Assembly: GCA_021234155.1 (NCBI GenBank) | Contig: JAJEKV010000039.1 | Location: 1,486,001-1,550,000, forward strand | Reading direction: 5' to 3' | Origin: Isoetes taiwanensis | Lineage: Eukaryota; Streptophyta; Lycopodiopsida; Isoetales; Isoetaceae | Length of the DNA stretch: 64,000 nucleotides | Part shown: positions 21,601 to 35,268 of the stretch, piece after piece | Numbering within the stretch: position 1 is the stretch's first letter | Layout: every line of letters begins with the position of its first letter | Position numbers and translations under genes: made by a program | Notes under the pieces: generated by a model | Seen by the model: the letters and a program-made list of their open reading frames with translations, nothing else | Databases searched by the model: none | What the model was told of the DNA's origin: nothing

Positions 21601-24600
21601 GCTGATTTACATACCAATCTCCGGCAAGTAGTGCAACGTTGCCCTGCTGTCCCAATAGCAGCAAACAAGACTGAGCGAACAGCTAAGGACACGTCCGCAT
21701 CATCCATTACTACTATTGCATTATTCCCACTAAGTTCCAGCAAGCATTTGCCAAACCTCGCATTGACAATGTTTTGTACAGTTTGTCCAACCTGCGGAAG
21801 TTTATCACAAGTTTATCAGTTATACAGATGCAAAATATTATTAAATAAGAGAAGGTGCAGCCCAAAGCCTTCCCATTTTAACTTATGAAGAGACATAAAG
21901 GATGTGGGGAACAGAAAACCAAACATCTCATTACCAATCCTATCCTTGTTGCTAGAATACATTCCATCTACACCATTCTCTTCGCAGAGTTACTTAAAAA
22001 ACACAGGTGCATTTCAGGGCTGAGAAGGATCACCAACACTTCAAATAATCTAGACGTTAATGTGGATCTGAAAGTATAGTTCCAAGTCCTCATTGCCATC
22101 TAAATCTTGATGGCATACAAGGAATGAAGGAATACCATCTGTACCTATACAGAATTTGATGTTTGGATCACGGAGCCATCAAATGGTTCCCATGGGTTAG
22201 GGTTTAGCTGTAGAATTATTCGTTTCCTTGATGTGTTTTTTTTGTCAGACTACAAGCAAAGGTTCTATACCATTATTACTGATATTCTTCCTTGCAATTT
22301 CATGCTTCTTTTAGCACAATGGCAAGGATTTCTAAACCCTGCCAGGAGAATGATCACAGAACATAAACTCCAGAAAGTAGCATGTTACTTTCCAGGCCAT
22401 AACCAGGACATATGCAAAGGCAAAGAATCAACTGGAAGATAAAATTGCCCATATCCAACGGAAAACGTACACCAAAGAACATACACACGCCTTGTATGCT
22501 TTTGATCACTGGCATCATGAGAAAATGCAAATCGCGTTAAGTGTTTTTTCCTCAATCCCGTTGTTATATATCAACCTAACTTGTCCAACTTCATAAGTAT
22601 TTTGCATATATTATGATGAATCCTGTCAAACTAATATACAGCTTATGTGTTTCATTTGAAAAACTCCTAATTCTATCACTCGAATGATGATACTTTCAAG
22701 AGTCCTCATGAATGATAGTGTCAAGCTAATTAAAAAAGTATCAAATGTTAGATAGATATACCTTTGTGCTTCCTGTAAAGGACACTAATGGTATTCTCGT
22801 ATCTTTTGCAATTGCTCCACCAATTTCTGCCCCTCCACAGATGCAGCTGAAAATAGCGCCAGGCAAGTTGTTCTTTTCCAATACCTCAGCAATAATTCTT
22901 GTTGTTGCTATAGTTATAAGTGGCGTGGTTGGTGCACCCTTCCTGTGTCAATAGAGTTGACATTGAGGCTCAAAATAACAAAACAAGTAAACTCCTACTC
23001 ATTCTAGGTTAATTATATACCTACTCCATTAGAGAAAGCTGAGTTGCAAGTCATTCACTAATTTATAATGATCCCAGTGAAGGTTAAGACATCCACAGCA
23101 CATAGAAAACAAGGGCAAACGCCTCAAAAGGAATTAACTTTTTGGTGGAGAGAGAAAAAAAAGCAAATAATTTGAATATTAATATGAAGCCAGAATTCAT
23201 TAGTTTTGCTGAACAATAAAGGTCGTAGAAGAAGATTGAGGTTGTTGAGAGCTCACCAGATAACACAGTTCCCACAAACCAGTGCTATGCATGCGTTCCA
23301 TCCTACTCAGCATAAGTGCAAAAATAATGTTAGGATACTTAAAAAGGATGCATTATTGCACGATAGTAGTTCAAAGCCCAAATGCCTTCTGACAGTAAGA
23401 TCAAAAGTAGGACAGCATAGGTAGGTAGGATTGATTAGTTACACCTTAAAGGTTATTAATAGTAATTTCCCTCGCTCTCTGCCTCCTTTCTAGGTGCATC
23501 AATATTTATCATCTCAGTCAATTCACCTTCAGTTCTTAACAGTTTGTTTGGAATTCTCACTGGGAATGCTTTCCCTTTCCTGTTTTGCTTTTTACTTTTT
23601 CATAAGCCCTGTTTTACTTAGCTTTATATCTTTTCCTCTGTTGCAAAGGTTGAGGCTTGAACTGGTTCTCCTTATGCATAATCTCTAATGATTGAACATG
23701 CTTGGATTTTGTTTTAATTGAATTTGAGAAAATTAGACAAGAAACTTGGACAGGTAATACTCTTTTTGCACATGGTGAGAATGCTGATGACTGTCCCAAA
23801 ATACTTTGTTGCTTCATTGGTCTCGAGCATACTACCGGAAAAAGTAACATCATCATTTCGCATGTTGATTACCTTCTCCTCAACTTGCAGACATCAAGGG
23901 CCACAATATCCAGCTTCAACCATTTGGTCGGTTCCATATCAATTTGTCTCAAACATGCCAACACTGCGCACTCAAGCACTTCCGAACAGTCATCATCATT
24001 CTCACCATAGTATCAGCATTGTCTTTTCAGTTTCTTTCTCTGTTGGTGGCATTGTGAATGCTAGTTCTTGTGATGCAGATTTTCAGAGTTTGCTTTAAAG
24101 AACCCCAGTATTACATATCTTGAGGACCAAGGAAAAGGCCTCAATCAGTAGGATAATTTTGTTCTCCATACATTACAGCTCCAACATCCATGTACTGAAC
24201 TCTTTTGGAAATGCTGCCTTCTAGAAATGCTCTTTAGTAGATTCAGAACAAAGAAATGCATTATCTGCTAGCTCTTCTTCCTGCAGAATCCATCTTGACA
24301 GGTGCTGTCTTGCCTTCAAAAAGAATTCTTGAAAGGTTATATATTGGGATTAGCCCTCCCAAGAGTCAAATATGCTGTTGAACAGCCTAATTTAAAATTT
24401 GTGATTTCTCCTGCAGCACACGCAAGACAGGTTGACTGTATGTGGCAATCACATCATGATGTTGGCGGCCATGGCATATTCACCTCAGCATTTTTGAGAA
24501 AAAGACAGGAAGACTCATAAAAGTTCTTTTACGTCACTTACCAAGAACTGCACAAGGAAAATTAAAGGCCGTAATTACTCCCACAATACCGAGAGGATTC

Positions 24601-27109
24601 CAAACCTGGAATACATAAAATGGAAACGTTGATCATGAACATAGAATTGGTAAAAGAGGAATACTTTAAGCAATACGTCTATCTGCTGATCATCAACTTA
24701 GAATTGGTAAAAGAGGAATACTTCAAGCAATATTTCTATCTGCACTTGCCATGTACATACTGAAGCATGAAGCCAGAGTGCACTGATATATTCTAAAGTG
24801 CATGTAAACACTTTAAAGCTAAGGTTTTAAAGGACTGACTAATATCACATGTCTACCTATTGTCATATTTTATACACCAATATCACATCTCATTTCACAA
24901 TAAAATGGTAGAGGCAATTTTATACCTCCATCATCAAGTGGTTTGGACCTAAAAAACCAGTATTATTTATTCAGTAAGGTCCATGTACTTTCAAAAAGGT
25001 TGCACGGAAAAAACATCAGGAAAACTTTCATCTATGCTCACGTTCAGAAGGAAGAACAGATCCATTGAGCTGGCGACTCAGTCCAACTGCATAGTCACAC
25101 ATATCTATGAACTCCTGCAAATAGAATCATAAGAATTATTTAGCTGTAATAATGAAAATCGAAGTGGCAGAGATACTTATGTACCAGTCTGGATTACAGG
25201 GCAGTACTATTATGATAGTAAAAAGAAAGTTTTAACGTCGTCTGGAAGATTACAGTGATCATGTACAGCTAGGGAACAGAATGTTACCCTTATATTAATA
25301 AATACTAGTAGAATAACTTACAACCAGACTATTAGGCAAGGAAAGTTCCAGTCCCTGTATTGTTCTATTTAAGCACACCTTGGGATAATAAATCATACTT
25401 ACCCATGCTCCAAAGTATATCAGTTGTTTTTCACGATGAACAAGCCAGAGAGGGGCACATTCTGAACCTTATCATCTCGTCAAATAACAAATCCTAGTAT
25501 GAAGCTACTCTATGCTATTTGTTGAACAAGTGTAATTCATAATAAAATTTGTACAAAAAACCTTTTATGGCAGTTTCACTTAAAACAAAGAAGTTCCACA
25601 GCGGCTACATAAAGGACAGCAAACTCTTATGTATAGCAGTGAAAGGGCAAGAGAGATGAACAAACAGCAGGATGGAAACTATATAGTTAGAAAGTTATCT
25701 TGCTTTAATACCTTCTGTCGGGACTTCCCAAATTTCTAATAATATCAGTCATCCTAACAATCCAAGTACTTGAATTTCTAACTAACAGTAGCCTCACCTG
25801 TACTTCTCCGATACCCTCTGCCAGGATTTTTCCCATTTCTAGTGATATCAGTCGTCCTAAGAATGTAAGTTTAGATCGTAAAGCTTCACCAATTTGTCTG
25901 ACCACTTCACCTCTTTTTGGCGCTGGCAACTGCACATAAACAAAGCATATAATGTTATTCATCAGAATTCTCCTACACTAAGACCATGTTCTTCAAACAA
26001 TAAAGAAACCAATGCCTAACATATCCTGTTGCAGCCCATATGCACATTCTCGAAATACTAAGAACCATATCTAAAACTGGCATCATGGTGGCCATGGTAC
26101 CATAATGCATTATTCAATACAAATAAAATCAGCTTTTGTGCTTTCAGATTTGATTTGAAGGAGTATATGCATTGTGTGTAACACAGAAGTTAATAACATT
26201 TCTAGTATCCTCGACTTCCATAAGAAGGAAATGTTGAACATGGCACTTCTATTGCTATGGGCATATGCCATGCCTCTGCATAGGTTAGCAAAAACATGAG
26301 AAAAGCGGTAAACATCCATAGTAAAAAGGAATCATAGCCTTAAATGCCTGCACCAATTCACACACATTAGATATGGTTCCTGCTTTGTATTGGTTGCAGT
26401 ATCTCTATGCTCACATATCTATAATTAGCAAAAGGTTTTGACTGTCACCAATAATTCATAAGTTTTTGGGCAAAATTGCCACTCATTTTCGGCTTTTAAA
26501 AGGATCATATGCTTCAAATCATCTGGAAAGGATATATTAGAACTTACCATCATCACATTATCTGGAAAGAACTATATTAGAACTTACCATCATCCAACCT
26601 GTTCGAGCAGTCTCACAAGCATTAATGGTGTCCTCGTAGTCCTCGATAGATCCTTCCAACACATCAGCAATTGGCTGCAATAAGTTTACTTATTAAAACT
26701 CAATGGGGTGAAGCAGTAAGGAAGTTCTGTTAGAACAGCCAAAGCGAAAGGCAAGATGAAAGGACAACGAAGATTCGAAAATTAGATTAAGAAGCTAGTA
26801 TTTTCTCTTTGTTTTCGTCATTTTTTCCCTTAAAATCTTCTCTTGCCCACTTCCAATACATTGTGCAGTAAACGGATGCCATTGCCAAAACTCCTAAAGT
26901 ATTGTGATTATAAAAGCAACTAAAATGCCACAATATTAGCTCAACTAACTAAATCCGAGCGATAGCACCTGATTGTTTGCAGGATTGAACGTTGTGATAG
27001 ATTCGCCATTGCCTCTCCACTTCCCAGCGCAGAAGCAACCCAAATTAGAAGGCCCCAATCCCAGCTCCTTTCTTAGAAATTCATACTCGGGCCTGTCGAA
27101 ATGAGCCAT
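18615..27109 (-). CDS. ALDH7B: aldehyde dehydrogenase family 7 (antiquitin), intact
   Basis: NAD-dependent aldehyde dehydrogenase of the antiquitin family, which oxidises alpha-aminoadipic semialdehyde and stress-derived aldehydes, usually in the cytosol. Fourteen exons: 27109-26969, 26674-26588, 25929-25798, 25114-25042, 24948-24926, 24605-24542, 23302-23257, 22942-22762, 21791-21615, 19938-19774, 19572-19450, 19357-19260, 19188-19039, 18693-18615. They total 1539 nt (512 residues), close to the usual ~508, and every junction keeps frame. Visible motifs: [20 protein letters not shown], the general base in LLELSGNN (residue 268), the catalytic Cys in [13 protein letters not shown] (residue 302), [10 protein letters not shown] and [19 protein letters not shown]. 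The start gives [11 protein letters not shown], matching the family N-terminus. Oddities: a 23-nt microexon, a GC-AG intron after exon 10, about six residues missing in exon 11, and a C-terminal extension of about ten residues after the usual QGINFG. Confidence 0.93.
20516..20640. repeat. intronic tandem repeat, three diverged units
   Basis: Inside ALDH7B intron 10 (between exons 9 and 10), a unit of about 55-60 bp (GGCAAG, CCTGATAAATGCTTTCCC) occurs three times with divergence. Confidence 0.6.
24627..24745. repeat. intronic tandem duplication, about 57 bp
   Basis: AGAATTGGTAAAAGAGGAAT and its flanks are repeated in tandem within the intron between exons 5 and 6 of ALDH7B. Confidence 0.75.
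25705..25765 (-). pseudogene. degenerate copy of ALDH7B exon 3 end
   Basis: On the minus strand a 56-bp stretch (TTGTTAGGATGACTGATAT and onward) resembles the 3' half of exon 3 (TTCTTAGGACGACTGATATC and onward) at roughly 70 percent identity. It lies in the intron just downstream of that exon. It has lost the donor and its frame ends in TAA, so it looks like an old partial exon duplication. Confidence 0.55.
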
Positions 27110-28212
27110 TGCTGGCAGAAAGAGGATTGCTTTGTTTTGTATACGTTCCAAATGATGCTCAAGGAATGTGTGACAGAGCTAGAACATGGTTTTTTATGGA
27201 CTATTGTTATTAAATTTCCACTGATTTTCATACGTACACTTGGCGAGTCCTGCCACTTTACATCAAAGGCCAAAGAAGGACCTACATAGAAACACAATAG
27301 GAACACGTTTGCTAATTAAATCAGCTATACATCTGGATAGGAATTGCCCCCCAATGAGTATAATTCTTCAATTCAACACGTAAACTTCTTTGGGGAATGA
27401 AACCAGGTCGCCCATTAGGTTCCATTCCACTCCCGGGTAATTCCAGTGACACTGACCCCCTAGAATGGGCTCCCACTTCGCATTCCCCATACAATATCAT
27501 AGGTGGGCCGTTTTTTATTTCAGTGGAGTAATATGGTGTTGCCACATTGCACTCGCCAAAATCCTGGAATGACCGGCATAATGGATTCTTGGTTACTAGT
27601 TCAATCGGTGAACACTCAAAGAAGCATGACCACGCGAACAACACTCGAAGAAACAAGACTAAGTTGCCAGAGTTCTAGAAGTTGTGTCTGATTACTTTAA
27701 CGATTATTTCAAGTAAATATGAGCAGTAAACGCCTTCAAGTCCTATATGTGTTCCATGCTTGCCATAGTCATGGTCTTGCCAGTTGCACCAACCACCGGA
27801 CAAACACGGAATCCCTTCCCAACAAGCTTACCCTTATGCATAGAAAAACATGTGTTGTGTTGTAATGCCATGCATGTTTATCTTTCTCTTTATAACAAGG
27901 TGCTGCGCATAAAGGGTTGCCCTCTAGTTTCTTGAGGGTAAAGTGGCTTAAATCGAACCTAGAATCAAAATTTCTACTTAGAACCCTCCCCCATATCTAC
28001 CAATTCAATATTTTTATTAAAGTAAACCCCTACTCAATATTTATTCGATATAATAAGTTTGAATTCTAGTTAAATCTATATCACAATGTAAATGAATTTG
28101 ATATCTGTTTCATTGAAGGAAAGTCCAGTAGTATTGTTCTGAACATCTTATTTATCCAGAATGTATGGACCAGAGAAGGTTTTCCAAATGCTCTTTTTGT
28201 TGAAGCAGTATC
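27110..28212. other. upstream region of ALDH7B
   Basis: Holds the ALDH7B 5' UTR and promoter, whose limits I cannot place. A 111-codon minus frame at 27321-27656 has no recognised domain. Nothing else is supported before the LTR element. Confidence 0.4.
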
Positions 28213-28217
28213 CTGTC

Positions 28218-29793
28218 TGTGACGTTCCACATATTTATACGCATATTTAAGTATAAATACGTGACACGTCACTATGAATAATTAATGGCACATTAATTAT
28301 TCATAAGCTAAGGTTAGCTATGTTAATAATTAAATTATAAAGGTGGAAACCTAACCAAAACCCTAATTCGAATTTAGGGCTTATCCTAATATTAAAAAGG
28401 GCTAAAATACCAAATTAGTTAATTAATGACATGCCACCTGGCCCAAATCGATTGGGCAAGGTAGGGTTTCCATTTTGGACACCCAAATTAGGGCTTTTGT
28501 GCCCCAATTCGAATTGGGAGCAATTGGGGATGGAGGAGGAGCAGCAGCAGACAGGCGCCCTTCAGTTAGTCGAGATGGAGCAGCCCAAGACCGATTTGAC
28601 GGTTAGTCAGTAGGTTATTTTGTTGATTTATAGCATAGCGCCTCTCTGTGGTGTGTTCTCTCTCTGTTTTCTCTGTGGTTTACCTGTTAGGCTAACCCTT
28701 GATTGATATGGTGAGTATTCTTTATCTCTAGTCTCTGTACGTGCTTTGGTTGATGGTTTAGTAGTTCTTTGCTTAGTTAGCACTCCGGATATGGGGGATT
28801 ACGGGGGGGTAGAGACCTCTGAGCCCATGTATTGTAGTATGCTCCTAGATATAGCCCTGTATTATTCCAATTAGATGCGGCCTGTGCACAAGAGCCCACC
28901 GGGTCATAGATGCTATGGACTGGCTTAGCACCAGATAAGGAACACAGTGGTGAAGTGGTTGGCGGGGTCCTGCACGAACATAAAAGGCTCCTGGGACTCC
29001 TATAGCGAGCTAGGCCTGATAGCCGGTCACGTAGAGGGCCGGGTATGGGTCTGACACTCCCTGGGTGGGAAGGTGTGACCCGTATGGGGCACCTTGCACT
29101 TTGAGTAGATTTAGGGCGAGTAAGTCGCATGCGGATGCGGGGGGTGGCCTGATGCGGCACGTATTCTCTAGCTCGCCCATGGAACCACCGTGATTACGGA
29201 AGGGGACGCTTCCCCGACCGCCTCATCGGGACGGGACTTCATGAACCCCGGAGTAGGCTCAGCAGGGTGATGCCTCAAGCCTACGTCTCCGGAAGGTTAT
29301 AGCGGCGCCATAGCGTGAATTGACCCATCCGCAAAGTGTGCACGGGGAGGGCGGATGGAGTGGACAACCCTAGGCGATGTTCTATGCCGGCCCAACACCG
29401 GGTTATACCTCCGTCTGGCGATCTCTTGAGGCCGAGCCGTCGATCCATCCTCATGAGTCCGGGCGGGGTAGAACACGGGGATTGGGGTGTTTTCCTAGGT
29501 TAAGATGCATATTCTTTGCCGTTCGTATTTGGATGGATATGCCACCCTTCGTGGTGGTTATTTATATATGATTTATGATGTGTGCTAACATGTATTCACG
29601 CTTCGCGACGTAGGAGCCCCATTGAAGGCGTGGGCGAATGACTTTTCAGTGTCCTTCTTTCGGGCATCATATTATAGATGGCCCGAAATAGGCGGAGGGC
29701 CACGCTCATGGCGAAGTTGGTCGCCATGGGAGGGGAAAGTCCCGTATGTATATCGTCAGAGGGTCGTATATATGTTGAGGCGGAGCGTCCGCG
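28218..29793 (+). repeat. 5' LTR
   Basis: Matches 35282-36849 along its length. The first 60 bp hold GTGACACGTCAC and a TATAAATA-like motif; the ACGT cores resemble plant bZIP sites, and this is the likely promoter region. Differences from the 3' LTR are mainly 1-3 base changes at CAG/CTG positions. The right end is altered (CGTCCGCGG instead of CGTCACAG). Confidence 0.9.
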
Positions 29794-29794
29794 G

Positions 29795-29806
29795 TGGTAT
29801 CGAGCC
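29795..29806 (+). other. primer binding site
   Basis: TGGTATCGAGCC, one A short of the plant initiator-tRNA-Met primer site TGGTATCAGAGC, directly after the 5' LTR. Confidence 0.8.
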
Positions 29807-30261
29807 ATGATTTTGGTTGACCGGAATCATAGCACTGACCAAATCTTTAACCCGTTAGCTCGGTAGTTGAGTGGGAGTTTAGGCTCGTTGGACTGCTTAA
29901 CTTTTTGGTGATTTAGTTCTGTGTTAGGTGGATGTAATAAATTGTAAGTTCTTAAGAAGTTTAGGGCGACTGGAAGACCTAAGTTTGGAAGAGCTATAAC
30001 TTTTTGTACGTAGTTCGGATGAAGGCGAAAACGGCTCCAATGGATCGGGCACCTCTCAAATACCCTAGGGGGCACGTCTCCCGAGGCAAAACGGACAACA
30101 GTCCCGAAAAACAAAAGGGGCTTGAGGTATCCGAGGGTGTTTCTTTTGAAAATAAAACGCCAGATAAACATCGCCGGTCAGCCCCCCCATACGGTCCGCC
30201 GTATAAAAATACGCGTCCGTTTTTTTTTTTTTTAAAAAAAATAATTTTTTTCCGTTTTCCG

Positions 30262-30330
30262 CCCGCGTTTTGAACCCTTGACCTCTTACTTCCAACCCAA
30301 CACTCTTTCCATCTTGCCAACTATCTTTAT
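30262..30330 (-). repeat. tRNA-like module, copy 1
   Basis: On the minus strand: AGTTGGCAAGATGG (A-box-like), then GAGTGTTGGG, then AGGTCAAGGGTTCAAAA (B-box-like). Layout and spacing resemble a degenerate tRNA or the head of a tRNA-derived SINE. It does not fold well enough to be called a tRNA gene. Confidence 0.4.
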
Positions 30331-30419
30331 ATAGCATATATATATGTTCTATTATTTTGTTATACATATCTGATATTCTGTTCTGTCTAGTTAGCAGTTC
30401 TTTTAAGAAAAAGGTGCAT

Positions 30420-30497
30420 CATGGGATTGAACCTCTGACCTTCTGCACCCAAGCCAACACCTTTACCAATAAGCCAACTTCCTTCTTGGAATGATAT
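30420..30497 (-). repeat. tRNA-like module, copy 2
   Basis: On the minus strand: GTTGGCTTATTGGTAAAGG, then GTGTTGGCTTGGG, then GGTCAGAGGTTCAATCCC. A- and B-box-like sequences are better kept than in copy 1, which lies about 160 bp away in the same orientation. Confidence 0.45.
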
Positions 30498-30499
30498 AA

Positions 30500-33400
30500 T
30501 GCTTTTTCTCGTATTTATAGTGCATCTATATTCCTATTTAAATTAGAGGCGTGCCTTTGGTAAACCCACGAAGTGGAGGCGCCATAGCCGCCGGAACAAG
30601 CTCTCTTGCCATAGCCGCCGGAGCAAGCTCTTTCGCCATAGCCGCCGGAGTAAGCAGCCTTGCCATAGCCATGGGAGACGACCTCTCTCTGCTATAGTCA
30701 ACCGGATAACTGTTAACCATATATATAAAGCTAGTATCCCCTAGGAATAAACCGACCAAATGGCACGACGTAACCTAGCAAGTCCGGCCAACTTGTTATG
30801 ACAACATCAGCTCATTTGGTGGGACTAATTCCGGAATTTAATTAACAACGACAGGGCAACTTCCTAGAATAGCAGCGGGTATTATATCCTTGGATATTCT
30901 TTATGCGACGGTAATAATACCCAGTTATCGGTGTTCCTCGACCTATAACTTTAATTATTTTTCCTTTGGTAGATGCCTTGATAACACGATTTCTTCGGGC
31001 CTTGCCATGATTCAATCCATACTACATTCATATGCTTTATATTAGACCTTATTCGACGTTACATAAGTAATGTTTTATAGACATATTTATAATTAACGTT
31101 GTCTCTCTCTAGTGTCTAAACCTTGACTCATCTTATTTCCCAAAGAAAGGATTTCTTTTCGCCCAACCAACTAGGGACTGCCATGCAGCACCCCTCTAGA
31201 CCATGGGTAGCTTTAATCCTACCACGGTTCACTACTTCTTCTCAATGGTCGTGTTCTTTTTGTGGACCATTTTCCCAGACCACGGTACCAACTCTGTAAT
31301 ACGCAGTGAGTGCTTGTGTCGGAACCCCATAATAATGTCAACACTTTTGTGCGAACTTCACCATCTATATGGATGTCATTAATTATCGTGTCACACGCTG
31401 TCAAAGTGACAAAGTGATCTACCCTCTTTTGGAGTTGTTCTCCGTACATTCCAATGCCACCCAACCATTGTTGATTACTCACCTCCTCCTAGGGTACCTA
31501 GATAAGGTCCGAAAGCAAAATGTTTCCAACCATTATTTTAATACCTAAACGTCTTTAGATTCTCGCAAATGAACTTACATATTCCAAGGGATTATATGAA
31601 TATCACAAAGGACAGTACCACCCAAAGACCTCTCAAGATAGGCCTCCTCCATTCAGAGATCTTGTGTTCAAGTCTCTGGGAGTCCGTCATATGTCCTCAT
31701 GGATGCTGCCAATATGGCATGACGTATAAATGCTATCTACCTATCTCTCTATTTATTAAAAAGGTCCTTGGTGAATTCAATTCACCATGTTGTCCTAAGA
31801 CATGGACGTCTTCTTCCCTAAGCCATACACCAAATCTTTAAAGAGTTTTTCAGCTCTTGCTGCCTTTCAAGCTGTAGGTATATCTTAGCATGTTAGCAAA
31901 GACTAACCTTCATGTTAGGAAATAACCTTTCTATCTAGATTGCTAAATATCATGCATCAGGGTCCTTTATTCCTTCTCTTCTTCAATATGTTTTCTAAGT
32001 CTATGACCAATTTTTAGTATTCCGACCCTTACGCCTGCCACAGCTACATATTTCACTCTTTGGTTGTGACCTTTATTCACTAGAGTCACCAATTCAATTA
32101 CTCCTTTATGTACTCATTAACCGTCTTGTGGCTTTAAGCCGCTATTATATGTTCCCTATGATGTTAACCCACCTATCATTGGGGGTTATGATCCAACGTT
32201 GTCCTACATCCTCGAAATGTTAGTCATTACATTTCTCTGTCATGATGTTATGCTGCTGTTCTGGCATTCCAAATGACTTGGCATCTTCATTTAAGCCATA
32301 GTCATGGCCTAAGAGTGGGTGAGCCTTCGTAAATTACCTGGAGTCATCAAGGTGCTTGCCTTGTATTTTGTGCGCCTTTCTACATTTACCTACGTTTAAT
32401 ATAACCCAGGCTTGTATCAATGTTCGAGTCCTGTATATGTTAACTTGCACCCCCCATGTAACCCATGGCGTCACCTCTGCCTGATCCAAGGTATGGATCA
32501 TGTGGGAAAGCTAGTCTTAGGTGTCTATGCAAGACACATTCGAACATTTAGCAGGTAACTGCTATTCGCTACTTATCCTGGAATTGTACTATTGTACTAC
32601 TCAACCCCACTACCTTAAGCTTTATTCTATTGGCCGTTGACATTTATTTCAAGTGCCAACTTTGCACATTTCGACATATCTCCACATCCCACAACGCTAG
32701 AGCTCTGCTCTAACCTAGCTAAAGTGTAAGCTTGGTAGTTCCTTGAAACAAACCTATTGCCTATCTACCTTTATAATGTGGCTGAGCCACCGACTTTCCA
32801 ACTGGGTAGTGGCCAACTCTATGTTGGATTTGCTACCCCAAATAAGGAGCTTTTCTAAAGGCTTATTTCGCTAGGGATCCTTTGTGTTCCATACCATCCA
32901 TACTTAGTTACAATTAACCTATTGTTATTAAGTTATCAGGTCGACTTCAGCTTTTGATCAGCTTCAAATGCTGCCGTCTTTGACTCCCTCATACTGAAGT
33001 GGAGACACTCAACCCTCCTGGTCTTGTAATAGGAAAATCCAATGTTTCAATCTTCGTTAGTAACCGCCATATGATTATCCAATTCCTTATCCTCTTAAGA
33101 GTTTCAAAGTCATAACCTCTAACGGGTCTATACCTCAAGGCAACGGATCCTCCAGCTTCTACTTCACTACCTAGAATTGTTCCCCGCGTGTAGGGTAACT
33201 CTTCGACTATATGGACTACCAGTCTATGTAATCTAACCCTTCTGATCTACACCCCTCGTCTTGATTTTTATCGGGACTTAGAATTGCTGTGTATTGCCCT
33301 CTTCTCGGTTATCCCTAAAAGTATAATCGTCAAAGTCATCGTACTCCTTCTTTTCTTCCATCAGGGGGATGCGATATCTTATACATCTTTTTATTTCCAA

Positions 33401-35268
33401 AACCAAATAAATGCTCTCAGATTATAACAATGAAGTAATTCATTGGTATCTAGAACCTTTGAGTAGCTAAGCTCTCATTATCGTTTACTCCAACACCGTT
33501 CCAACCATCCTCGGGATCTTTTTGGAATGTAACATCACCGTATATGCTGGACTTACTCTAGCTATTCTCACTTATTTAAACTCTTGTCATATCCCTTAGT
33601 ACGACGTATCTAAGATAGTCAACTCTAACCATTGGGATAGCTTGAATAAACTATACCCAAACCAATACCTTTGTATATAAGCATATCATTACGCTCATTC
33701 TTTAAACTTTGTCAAGTAATATTTCCCTTGCCTTGTACGAATATTCTAAATCCTACATCCAGGACCGCTACGTTGTTATTATATGATATAGTAACATGTG
33801 TGCACCAACCCTAAGTCTAGACTCCTATGTAACTTGCTGACATCGACATCTAGCTATATTCATACTTGCGCCCAACTTATGCCCCCAACTTGGTTATCTA
33901 GTACCATACACATGTTGTGGTTTCGACACCACTAACCTTACTTTGCCTTAGATCCTCAAGCTCCGGTCATAACTTCCACAGGGGCAAATGCCAACCTAAG
34001 TTCCTTGTGGACATGTTTCATCTCTAGTATGTATCCTATCTTCTTTTAGTTATGTTTTATTATTAAATGGTCCTAGTACACATATACCAACGCGGAGTTA
34101 CTCCTCGGAATACACACACGATACACCATAGTCACAACTGGCCTTCTGTGATATAGGACGATTGCATAGCCATAGCAACTGCCGGATCTGCCGGGCGGTA
34201 CCAATTATGTCGAATATATATATGTCACTGCACTGTTGCCTCAGTAAATATAGCGATTAATGCGTATGTGTGATAAATTCTGAAAATAGCAATAGGATAA
34301 ATAAGTAATTCAAATGTAAGGATATCGGGTCTATAAACATAACCAATGAATTAATATGTGTCCTCATCATTTGTAATCTATGCTAAAGATAGAGAGTGTG
34401 AGTGTGGAAAGATTAAAGATAATCGAAAGGAGCGAGCTATTTATACACATAATCAAATATAATTAAAGTAGATAAGTATGTATGTCTTACACAAACTTTG
34501 AGGGAATAACGAGACTTAGATTAGGTTATAACAAGGTTATGAATAATAAGTCATGAACAATGTAAATCGTACTTAATATTAAAGTATATAGGTAAAGGTA
34601 TGCGATCTGATTATAATATATAGTTGTATTAAAGGATAAGTATAACTGTCAAGGACCTATTAAATAATTGACGATAGGAACATACAATTCTTAAAAGCGT
34701 AACAAAAATAGGAAAACAAAATTTGCTACAAAATTAAAGTAGGGATGGCTGTAATGAAATGAATTACAAAGTGAAGCGGGAATATAATACACCTACACAC
34801 ACTGTAAGTTAATATCCTTAGAATGACTTTCTACTAAACAGTGCGAGGTTAATAACTACGTATTATAATATAACAACAAATAGCAGTTCTTTATATCTAT
34901 ACCTATCTTTAATATATAATGGGTTACTGTATGTATGTATAGAAGGAGCGATTTCTAAAATAGATAGGATGTGAACTTCGCCACCACCACTTAATGAAAC
35001 GGTGAGGCTGTTCACTTTTTGAGTCCCTAACCGATGATCCGTCTGATCTATCCGTGACGTTAAAATCTCTTCTTCTTCTTCTTATATCCCAAAGTTATAA
35101 ATTGCACATTACAAGTCATTTCAAACTTGATCACTTTGAACATGACAAGCGTCCCGTGTGTGACTTATAATCTCACGCTATCTCTTAAGGAGGGGAGACT
35201 TCCTTCCAATGTATGATGTGTTGCCCTGCAATAAGAGTAATCTTGATGCTGAGGACAACATCATTTTT
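30500..35268. other. non-coding interior of the LTR element
   Basis: Three near-identical blocks with CATAGCCGCCGGA(A/G)(C/T)AAGC lie at 30585-30665. Beyond that I find no retroviral motif on either strand. Base composition changes near 34.25 kb from pyrimidine-rich to purine-rich. Confidence 0.5.

Noticed and set aside
27321-27656. A 111-codon minus-strand gene upstream of ALDH7B
   Set aside because: No recognised domain and no support beyond an open frame; left as spacer.
28218-29793. Protein-coding frames inside the LTRs
   Set aside because: They are interrupted differently in the two LTR copies and lie in regulatory repeat sequence.
30420-30497. A tRNA gene
   Set aside because: A- and B-box-like sequences are present but the acceptor and anticodon stems do not pair well.
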